Positions 1 to 4,672 of a stretch of DNA of 6,595 nucleotides are shown in pieces. A program made the position numbers and the translations under genes. This DNA is from Chitinophaga pinensis. Lineage in GTDB: Bacteria > Bacteroidota > Bacteroidia > Flavobacteriales_D > Crocinitomicaceae. Positions within the stretch are counted from its first letter, which is position 1; every line of letters starts with the position of its first letter. The notes beneath the pieces were generated by a model, which saw only the letters and a list, made by a program, of their open reading frames with translations, was not told the DNA's origin and ran no database searches. The DNA is taken from positions 1 through 6,595 of the forward strand of contig CAMBRH010000204.1 of the NCBI GenBank assembly GCA_945870115.1, written 5' to 3'.

Positions 1-71
1 AGATAATCTAAACAATCTTCCTCAGTTTTAAACGCTTTTCTGAAGTCATAAATACTTAATCCTTTGAACAT
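1..71 (-). CDS. IS1595-family transposase, N-terminal fragment (cut by window edge)
   Basis: An ATG at 71-69 opens a frame that runs off the left edge after 23 complete codons. It reads MFKGLSIYDF, then RKAFKTEEDCLDY and the first two bases of a leucine codon. The pattern of an aromatic/F segment followed by F-K-T-E-E-D-C-L-x-Y-L resembles the start of IS1595-family (ISXO2-like) transposases. In that family this helix precedes a zinc ribbon (CPxC...CxxC) and then a DDE-type ISXO2 catalytic domain. None of those later parts is in the window, so the family call rests on about 23 residues and is an inference. A TAnnTTTG promoter box lies 16 bases upstream and a perfect hairpin lies just beyond it. 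Whether the transposase is intact cannot be judged here. Confidence 0.55.
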   Translation of the reverse strand, partial: MFKGLSIYDFRKAFKTEEDCLDY

Positions 72-87
72 AAATTTTAATTTTGAA

Positions 88-95
88 CAAAGGTA
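88..95 (-). promoter_or_regulatory. Candidate -7 promoter box (TACCTTTG) for the transposase fragment
   Basis: Read on the minus strand, this is TACCTTTG, a full match to the Bacteroidota sigma-A -7 consensus TAnnTTTG. It ends 16 bases before the ATG at 71. No TTG is found at the expected distance for a -33 element, so the support is half of a promoter plus position. Confidence 0.4.
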
Positions 96-104
96 TGACC
101 TGAA

Positions 105-125
105 GAACGTAAAAAACTTACGTTC
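105..125. terminator. Perfect 8-bp inverted repeat: hairpin, possible terminator between surface gene and IS
   Basis: GAACGTAA at 105-112 and TTACGTTC at 118-125 form a perfect 8-bp stem around a 5-base loop (AAAAC). It starts about 30 bases past the stop codon of the surface-protein gene and sits upstream of the transposase promoter box. No T-run follows on the minus strand, so classic intrinsic termination is uncertain. It could end surface-gene transcription. It could also be the structure many insertion sequences carry near their ends to block read-through into the transposase. The IS terminal inverted repeat, if present, should lie between here and about 155, but I cannot define it without the other end. 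Confidence 0.45.
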
Positions 126-155
126 ACGGGAAATAACTGGGTAATTCAATAAGAT

Positions 156-2657
156 TTATTTTAATACATTTATGAATCCTGTTTTTATTTCATCCTCTTT
201 TCCATTTAAATTTCTAAATGACAATTGCCAAGTATACGTTCCCACAGGCACCATAACACCATTGTAAGTTCCGTCCCAAGATGAACTAGGATCATAAGAT
301 TCCCAAATGATTTCGCCCCACCTATTGAAAATTTTCAGGTTAAAACTGCTTAGATCAATGCCACTAATAAAAATGTCAAATGTTTGATTTAGTTCATTAT
401 TATCAGGCGTGAACGTATTTGGGATATAGATGCAAAGCTCTGGTTCAATTATTATCGGCAATGAAATGGAGTCTTGGCAACCATCAATTGATGTTACTAG
501 TAAATTAATCACATAGGTAGCTGCAATACCTGTAGGATAGGTTATAACGGCAGATTCATTTTGACTACTAATAGCTATCGCACCATCACTTGACCAAACC
601 CAACTTACAATTTGGCTATCTGAATTGGTCGTTGCAGTAACTGTTGGCTCCAACCAACTTAAAAGGTTGTCGGATAATGAAAAAGTTGCAGTGAGTGAGC
701 TTGTTGTTTCAATCGTAATTGAGGTGTCGTATGAACATCCATTTTGATCAGTTATGGTTACCGAATATAATCCACTTGAAAGATTTGAAATGGTAGAAAA
801 AGAACTTCCAGATGGAGTCCATAAGTAAGAGTATGGTGAAGTTCCACCAGAAGCAGTTACGGAGGCTGAACCATTAGAATCCTGACAATTGGCATCTGCT
901 TTACTTATAATTCCCGAAAGTGGGTTTGCTGGTCCCGAAATAACAATTGTATCGTTTAAACTACAATTGTTAACATCTGTTATTGATATTATGTAGGTTC
1001 CTGTTGCTAAATTATTTTGAATTGGTCCAGCTAAATTACCTGGAGACCAAGTATAATTATATGGTCCGTTTCCACCTCCCGCATCAAGTGTACAGGCCCC
1101 GTTATTTTCCCCAAAGCAATTAACATTTTGTAAATTAATGATAGTTGAAGAAATCTGATTCGTGCAAGGATTACATGCTAAAATTTCAATTGTATCAGTT
1201 AAGTAGGTACCTGGGTCGGCGTGACAATAATCGCCAACAGTAAAAGAATAAATACCAGGAGCATTTAATGTTACAATTGGCCCAGTCACTCCATTGCTCC
1301 AAACATATCCTGGATAAATTGGTGGTTGAAATAGCACCTGATAAAAAGATAAATCCAAGGTTAAAGGTCCATTGCATAAATCATAGGAATCAGGAATAAA
1401 ATCATAAGAAGAACCTCCTGTATAAATTGGATTTGGTGCTGTGTTTGGTATAGCTAAACAACAATTACCACCATTACTGATAGAATATGTACCTGAAAAA
1501 CAAGAGTAATTTGTTGTATGGGAAAATAAAGTTGTACCAGCTCCAAACTCAGCAAGAAAAAACTGAATTATTTGAGGAGAAGAGTTTCCTCCTCCAGCAT
1601 TTGAACTTGAGCAATTTCCTTCCGCACCAACCATACAGTTAACAAGAGCAGGTAGACCAGGTCCTAGTGCTTCGCCCAAATAGTTTGCTATGGCTGGTGA
1701 GCCAGTGTTTCCTGAATAAATAGTAACAATTCCAGGTGCAACTCCATTAATTGTTGTTGTAGCGATATTTGAGCCACAATTAGTATTATTTTGGCCATTG
1801 AAACCAGCATATATTACTTCGGTAATGTTACCCACGAAAGGTCCTGAAAAATTTACTTCTGTTGCTTCGTAAGTACAAATTCCAATTTTTAAATTAGGAA
1901 TATTTTGATCTACGTTAATGTTTAAAACACCACCTTCATAATTAGAATAAAGCACCATATTTCCATTTATGTCGCAGATGTTTGTGGGATTCGCACCGGG
2001 TGGCTCTATGCAACAAGTTCCACCATCCGAAATATTGAAAGTTTCGTTTAAATAACAACTATATTGAGTATTGTGGAAATACAATTGACCGCCAGTTTGA
2101 TTTTCAAAGTAATAAACTATCTCATCAGGTGTATTGCCGCCTCCAGCATTGTTAAGTGTATCACATTGACCAGAAGTACCAATCATTACTCCGCCCCATG
2201 GTCCAGCTCCATTTCCATGAGCAGGTGTGTAGCCAACTGCTGGTGGATTTTGCGGTGGATTAATTGTTATAAGACCTGCTGCTACACCATTTATACTGGT
2301 AGGAAAATTTCCTTGACCACAGTTGTTGTTGTTTTGTGCTGAATTGAAACCAGCATAAATTACCTCTGTTATATTACCTACGAATGGCCCTGTGAAGGTA
2401 ACTTGAACAGGTTCGTATGTGCAAATGCCCACTTTTAGATTTGGAATATTCTGATCGATGTTAATTGTGACAATTCCACCATCATAATTTGAATAAATAA
2501 CTAAATTTCCTGTCTGATTGCATATTGTTTGACTAAAAACATTTGAAGCAGAAAGGAGGGAAAAGAAAAGTGCCAACGAATAAAAAAGCAAATTTTTCCG
2601 ATCAAGACAAGTTGATTCTAATAGTCTGTAATTTAAAGAGTTTTCTTTATTTTCCAT
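156..2657 (-). CDS. Large secreted surface protein with duplicated Cys-rich module, SprB-type repeats and T9SS type B sorting domain
   Basis: The protein has 833 residues. A long polar n-region (1-21) precedes a hydrophobic signal segment (about 22-41) ending in SNVFSQ, a typical Bacteroidota signal-peptide end, so Sec export is expected. Residues 45-217 and 227-403 are two copies of one module. Both contain YSNY(D/E)GG, then DQNIPNLK(V/I)GICTYE and GPFVGNITEVIYAGFN, and both end in a CC pair. Residues 425-495 look like an Ig-like domain. Residues 508-575 and 584-650 are two SprB-type repeats (GGxxPYxYxW...L.xGxYxxxITDxNxC). Residues 655-735 are PKD-like. Residues 743-833 form the gliding-motility-associated C-terminal domain (TIGR04131/CHU_C type), with IPNTFTPDNNELNQTF, FNRWGEIIWES, WDGTYNG and VPVGTYTWQL. 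In this family that domain directs passage through the type IX secretion system. The protein is therefore probably secreted or surface-attached, with an adhesive or structural role; its ligand is unknown. It has its own promoter box and appears monocistronic. The start is the first ATG that includes the signal peptide. Confidence 0.9.
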   Translation of the reverse strand: MENKENSLNYRLLESTCLDRKNLLFYSLALFFSLLSASNVFSQTICNQTGNLVIYSNYDGGIVTINIDQNIPNLKVGICTYEPVQVTFTGPFVGNITEVIYAGFNSAQNNNNCGQGNFPTSINGVAAGLITINPPQNPPAVGYTPAHGNGAGPWGGVMIGTSGQCDTLNNAGGGNTPDEIVYYFENQTGGQLYFHNTQYSCYLNETFNISDGGTCCIEPPGANPTNICDINGNMVLYSNYEGGVLNINVDQNIPNLKIGICTYEATEVNFSGPFVGNITEVIYAGFNGQNNTNCGSNIATTTINGVAPGIVTIYSGNTGSPAIANYLGEALGPGLPALVNCMVGAEGNCSSSNAGGGNSSPQIIQFFLAEFGAGTTLFSHTTNYSCFSGTYSISNGGNCCLAIPNTAPNPIYTGGSSYDFIPDSYDLCNGPLTLDLSFYQVLFQPPIYPGYVWSNGVTGPIVTLNAPGIYSFTVGDYCHADPGTYLTDTIEILACNPCTNQISSTIINLQNVNCFGENNGACTLDAGGGNGPYNYTWSPGNLAGPIQNNLATGTYIISITDVNNCSLNDTIVISGPANPLSGIISKADANCQDSNGSASVTASGGTSPYSYLWTPSGSSFSTISNLSSGLYSVTITDQNGCSYDTSITIETTSSLTATFSLSDNLLSWLEPTVTATTNSDSQIVSWVWSSDGAIAISSQNESAVITYPTGIAATYVINLLVTSIDGCQDSISLPIIIEPELCIYIPNTFTPDNNELNQTFDIFISGIDLSSFNLKIFNRWGEIIWESYDPSSSWDGTYNGVMVPVGTYTWQLSFRNLNGKEDEIKTGFINVLK

Positions 2658-2681
2658 TTATTGGTCTTAAATCTTTTTTAA

Positions 2682-2689
2682 CAAATTTA
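2682..2689 (-). promoter_or_regulatory. Candidate -7 promoter box (TAAATTTG) of the surface-protein gene
   Basis: The minus strand reads TAAATTTG, a full match to TAnnTTTG, 24 bases before the ATG at 2657. No clear TTG lies about 19 bases further upstream; that stretch is an A/T run. Its position fits a monocistronic surface-protein transcript with a short AT-rich leader. Confidence 0.4.
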
Positions 2690-2790
2690 CAGAAAAAAAG
2701 TTTTAATCCTTTATTAATTAATTGTCCCCTTCTAATCCAAGAATTTCAAGCTTAACAAAAATTGGAATCAGGAATTAATAATGAAGTAGA

Positions 2791-2812
2791 GGTTTCTTTT
2801 GGGTTTCTTTTG
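2791..2812. repeat. Two-copy 11-bp perfect tandem repeat (GGTTTCTTTTG)
   Basis: GGTTTCTTTTG at 2791-2801 is repeated exactly at 2802-2812. It lies about 135 bases upstream of the surface-protein start, beyond the predicted promoter. It could be slippage noise or a distal regulatory site; the sequence alone does not decide. Confidence 0.7.
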
Positions 2813-2877
2813 GCGATAAAGTTGAGGAAGTGAAATCTTAGTTTTGGAGATAAATTGTTTTAGATAGAAGATTTATT

Positions 2878-2904
2878 AGCGAATGGAGTGAGAACTCCAT
2901 CGCT
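2878..2904 (-). terminator. Hairpin just after the TPR gene, probable terminator
   Basis: On the plus strand, AGCG plus ATGGAGT (2878-2881 and 2883-2889) pairs with ACTCCAT plus CGCT (2894-2904). This gives an 11-bp stem with one bulged A (2882) and a GAGA loop. It begins 13 bases after the stop codon of the TPR gene, where a terminator is expected. On the minus strand it is followed by AATAAATCTT, which is AT-rich but not a clean T-run. Its GC content stands out from the surroundings, so a dispersed repeat or small mobile palindrome is an alternative. Confidence 0.55.
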
Positions 2905-2917
2905 GCATGGGGAAATT

Positions 2918-3427
2918 CTATTGACAATATCGTCCAATTAATTTATATGCGTGTGAATTTCCAAGTTCACCTGCTTTACTAAAATCCGAGCATCCTGACG
3001 TCTTCTGCTTTAACATTATTTTACAAAGACCTCGATTAATATATCCAATAGTTTCACTAGGATCCAACTTTAAAATTAAATTGCAGTCTGCAATTGCGTT
3101 ATTGTAATCTCCCAAGGAATACCTTGAATAACTTCTGTTTATAAGAGCTGTAATGTTTTTTGAATCTTTTTTTAAAACAAGATCACAATCCGATATTGCT
3201 CCAAAATTATCTTTCATTTGTTGTTTACAATATGCTCTATGATTGTAAACCTTTAAAACGTCCAAATCATCTGGGTATTTTGACAAAAATAAAGAAAAGT
3301 CTGCAATAGCTCCTGAATAATCTTCAAGTTCTATCTTTTCATATCCACTATTGTACAAGTCATCGGCAGTCTGATTAAAACCATAAGTAACAAATAATAA
3401 AAAAAATACATACATTGATAACTTCAT
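2918..3427 (-). CDS. Small exported tetratricopeptide-repeat (TPR) protein
   Basis: The protein has 169 residues and starts at the first ATG, with an N-terminal hydrophobic signal segment (residues 1-18, ending in YGFNQ), so it is probably periplasmic. Four TPR-like units follow, at about 22-55, 58-90, 92-125 and 126-158. Each shows the family spacing, for example LYNSGYEKIELEDYSGAIADF and ALINRSYSRYSLGDYNNAIADC, with the typical L/Y-DP turn in LKLDPSE. The end, GCSDFSKAGELG followed by a short helix ending in YC, is a form common in small Bacteroidota TPR proteins. TPR arrays are protein-interaction scaffolds with no enzymatic activity. The partner is unknown, and the neighbours do not suggest one. 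It has its own promoter box upstream and a hairpin downstream, so it looks like a single-gene unit. Confidence 0.85.
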   Translation of the reverse strand: MKLSMYVFFLLFVTYGFNQTADDLYNSGYEKIELEDYSGAIADFSLFLSKYPDDLDVLKVYNHRAYCKQQMKDNFGAISDCDLVLKKDSKNITALINRSYSRYSLGDYNNAIADCNLILKLDPSETIGYINRGLCKIMLKQKTSGCSDFSKAGELGNSHAYKLIGRYCQ

Positions 3428-3448
3428 GACTTGAAAAAGATTTACTCA

Positions 3449-3478
3449 CAAAAATACAAAAAAAAAATTGAGAACCAC
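3449..3478 (-). promoter_or_regulatory. Candidate promoter of the TPR gene
   Basis: The minus strand reads TATTTTTG at 3456-3449, a full match to the TAnnTTTG -7 box, 21 bases before the ATG at 3427. Exactly 19 bases further upstream is GTG (3478-3476), one base off the TTG -33 element. The spacer is T-rich. Confidence 0.45.
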
Positions 3479-3501
3479 TTTATTTCTTTTCATATAAATC
3501 C

Positions 3502-3534
3502 AAAATGTTTATTCCATTATTAATAATACATTTT
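3502..3534. terminator. AT-rich inverted repeat overlapping the stop of the orphan gene, weak terminator candidate
   Basis: AAAATGT (3502-3508) pairs with ACATTTT (3528-3534). The stem continues inward with TTATT (3509-3513) against AATAA (3522-3526), with one bulged T at 3527 and an 8-base loop. The right arm overlaps the stop codon at 3533-3535. The stem is almost entirely A/T, so chance formation in such AT-rich DNA is a real possibility. Confidence 0.3.
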
Positions 3535-3910
3535 ATGATTCAAAGAAGGATAAATGTAATTCTAAATCAGAAAATAATCTACAAAATCTAATAGAAATTA
3601 AACCATCTTTTATAAAATCAAATTCTGAATCTGTAAAATTTGTTTTATTTATGTTTTCCAAAAAGTAGTTTTGTGATACGTCTTTCTCTTGTAAAATATA
3701 GCCCTCAAAAGAAATATCACTTTTTACTAATCCAACAAAATCGATAAAAAAAGAATTAATTTCTTGTTTTTTAATTATGACTTCAAATGTTTTGTAATTT
3801 CCTTTTTCATTATGTATAATTTTAGTTTCTTTAAAAATAGGGTGAGATTTTTCCAAATTATTTTCATCCAAGTTAAATAATTTACAAAATTTTACTGCGA
3901 AATCTTTCAT
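3533..3910 (-). CDS. Unrecognised 125-residue protein, probably cytoplasmic
   Basis: I do not recognise a family. From the first ATG (3910) the product is 125 residues, starting MKDFAVKFCKLFNLDENN. It has no signal peptide or membrane segment. The mix of a short N-terminal helix, strand-like stretches (YKTFEVIIKK, NSFFIDFVGLV) and an acidic middle suggests a small alpha/beta protein. The last part contains a polar DSEFDFIKDGLISIRFCRLF stretch. The frame stays open upstream to a TTG at 3985, which would add 25 residues rich in K, F and I. I prefer 3910 because it is the first ATG, has an A-rich leader (AACAGAAA), and has a near-consensus -7 box about 18 bases upstream, inside that extension. 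The gene is conspicuously AT-rich. It lies between a toxin-antitoxin module and a TPR gene in the same orientation, but with gaps of about 100 bases on each side, so an operon is not evident. Confidence 0.65.
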   Translation of the reverse strand: MKDFAVKFCKLFNLDENNLEKSHPIFKETKIIHNEKGNYKTFEVIIKKQEINSFFIDFVGLVKSDISFEGYILQEKDVSQNYFLENINKTNFTDSEFDFIKDGLISIRFCRLFSDLELHLSFFES

Positions 3911-3928
3911 TTTCTGTTTGTTTTTTTC

Positions 3929-3936
3929 TAAAATTA
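3929..3936 (-). promoter_or_regulatory. Weak -7 box candidate for the orphan gene
   Basis: The minus strand reads TAATTTTA, matching TAnnTTTG except for the last base. It lies 18 bases upstream of the ATG at 3910, with TTC in place of TTG 19 bases further up. It is mainly useful as an argument for the 3910 start. Confidence 0.25.
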
Positions 3937-4084
3937 CGAATATTATTTTAAACCAGAAAGGTTTTTTAACACCTTCAAAAATCAATAAATAACTTTTCTT
4001 TAACTAATAATGTACTTTAGATTAAAGGTATTTAACAAAAATTAACAATATCGCACGCACGAATCTTTCGTTTAAATTTTACGT

Positions 4085-4357
4085 CTAAAACAAATCTGAA
4101 TGTGTTCCAGTTCTTGTAAGAGAAACTAATTTTATTTCATCATCTTGTTTCCAAATTAATAACCAGTCTGGCTTTATGTGACATTCCCAGTAACCTTTAA
4201 AATTTCCTTTTAGTAAATGTGGTTTGTATTTTGAATCTATTTTACCATTTTCTACCAACTGTGTAACAACAATATCTAGAAATTCCAGTTTTAAACCTCT
4301 CTTTTTGGCAAGTTTAAGGTCTTTCTTAAACAGATTGGAAAGTTCTAATTCATACAT
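4085..4357 (-). CDS. YafQ-family type II toxin (RelE/ParE fold mRNA interferase)
   Basis: The protein has 90 residues, very close to the 92 of E. coli YafQ. It starts MYELELSNLFKKDLKLAKKRG, the usual beta strand plus basic helix of RelE-like toxins. The C-terminal half matches the YafQ pattern: HLLKGNFKGYWECHIKPDW, then LLIWK, then LTRTGTHSDLF. By alignment from memory, the residues of the YafQ active site are present: H47, H60, D64, W65, R82, H86 and F90. It should therefore be a catalytically competent, ribosome-dependent endoribonuclease that cuts mRNA during translation. Its ATG overlaps the antitoxin stop codon by one base (TAATG), indicating translational coupling and antitoxin-first synthesis. 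No terminator stands out downstream; only a weak 5-bp hairpin (ACGAA/TTCGT, 4059-4071) is seen. Confidence 0.88.
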   Translation of the reverse strand: MYELELSNLFKKDLKLAKKRGLKLEFLDIVVTQLVENGKIDSKYKPHLLKGNFKGYWECHIKPDWLLIWKQDDEIKLVSLTRTGTHSDLF

Positions 4358-4560
4358 TAGTAGAGTTGTTTTCTAAATTCAGACAACGACACTTTTGTAG
4401 TTTTTCCCTCTTCAACTTCTTTTATAGCCTCTAATGTTTCTTCATTGGGAAAATGCAAAACCTCAACACCATTTTTTTCTGAAGAGCCAAATTTAATCAA
4501 ATCTAAAATGATTTTCCCCATTTTAGTTTTTTCGTTTATTTTTAGTGTTAATGTTGTCAT
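4357..4560 (-). CDS. Antitoxin partner of the YafQ-type toxin
   Basis: From the ATG at 4560 the product is 67 residues. It has an N-terminal strand-helix segment (TTLTLKINEKTKMGKIILDL), a short linker, and a charged C-terminal helix (NEETLEAIKEVEEGKTTK) ending in VSLSEFRKQLY. This matches small Bacteroidota antitoxins in which the N-terminus dimerises and binds DNA and the C-terminus wraps the toxin. The exact family (RelB-, Phd- or DUF-type) is not clear to me. An in-frame ATG at 4599 would add 13 residues. I reject it because the best promoter's -7 box (4576-4583) lies downstream of it, so that codon would not be transcribed. The gene overlaps the toxin by one base. By analogy with other type II systems, the antitoxin, alone or with toxin, probably represses its own promoter. 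Confidence 0.82.
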   Translation of the reverse strand: MTTLTLKINEKTKMGKIILDLIKFGSSEKNGVEVLHFPNEETLEAIKEVEEGKTTKVSLSEFRKQLY

Positions 4561-4569
4561 TACTTTTTT

Positions 4570-4611
4570 TTTACACAAATTTACAAAAAATAGTTCCATA
4601 AAACAAAAAAT
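4570..4611. promoter_or_regulatory. Operator-like direct repeats over the toxin-antitoxin promoter
   Basis: Two repeat layers overlap the promoter. TTTACACAAA (4570-4579) is followed directly by TTTACAAAAA (4580-4589), a 9/10 tandem match with a 10-bp period. ACAAAAAAT occurs at 4583-4591 and again at 4603-4611, exactly 20 bp apart, about two helical turns. Type II antitoxins commonly autoregulate by binding repeats over their promoter, so these are candidate binding sites. The sequence is low complexity, so this is an inference. Confidence 0.35.
4576..4606 (-). promoter_or_regulatory. Promoter of the toxin-antitoxin module
   Basis: The minus strand carries TTG (4606-4604), a 20-base spacer, then TAAATTTG (4583-4576). 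This agrees with the Bacteroidota sigma-A consensus TTG-N(about 19)-TAnnTTTG. The -7 box ends 15 bases upstream of the antitoxin ATG at 4560. It is the best-formed promoter in the window and fixes the antitoxin start. Confidence 0.6.
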
Positions 4612-4633
4612 CCTCTATCTCCCAAAAATCAAA

Positions 4634-4660
4634 GTCTTTTGTCTAATGTCTTCCAGTCTT
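4634..4660. repeat. Degenerate 7-bp repeat of GTCT (AGAC) units between icmF and the toxin-antitoxin module
   Basis: GTCT occurs at 4634, 4641, 4648 and 4656, that is with steps of 7, 7 and 8 bases (AGAC on the minus strand, always preceded by A and mostly by AA or TA). It fills most of the short gap after the icmF stop codon. No hairpin is formed. The function is unknown. Confidence 0.5.
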
Positions 4661-4672
4661 AACTCTCAGAAA

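Larger units (their letters stand above)
2658..2917. other. Intergenic region between TPR gene and surface-protein gene
   Basis: I see no supportable coding frame in these 260 bases. From right to left it holds a hairpin next to the TPR gene stop (2878-2904), a two-copy 11-bp tandem repeat (2791-2812), and the -7 box of the surface-protein gene (2682-2689). The rest is AT-rich sequence without recognised signals. Confidence 0.6.

Noticed and set aside
2064..2342. Plus-strand open frame of 92 codons inside the surface-protein gene.
   Set aside because: It is a frame shadow of the repeated module: the product is a Ser/Ile/Cys-rich string without structure.
1449..2525. DNA-level repeat or recombination cassette in the surface gene.
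   Set aside because: The two copies are similar mainly at protein level and differ at many bases and in length, so this is an old coding duplication, not a mobile or phase-variable cassette.
2543..2755. Plus-strand open frame of 70 codons over the signal-peptide region of the surface gene.
   Set aside because: It overlaps antisense to the signal peptide and promoter of a well-supported gene, and its lysine-rich start comes from complementary AT-rich coding DNA.
3911..3985. N-terminal extension of the orphan protein.
   Set aside because: It begins with TTG rather than ATG, has a K/F/I-rich composition typical of translated AT-rich DNA, and contains a near-consensus promoter box.
4059..4071. 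Hairpin ACGAA/TTCGT after the toxin as its terminator.
   Set aside because: Only a 5-bp stem with a 3-base loop and no T-run, so too weak to list as a feature.
4561..4599. Longer antitoxin starting at the upstream ATG (adds 13 residues).
   Set aside because: The strongest promoter of the window has its -7 box inside this extension, so the codon would lie upstream of the transcript. The shorter start gives the usual N-terminus of such antitoxins.
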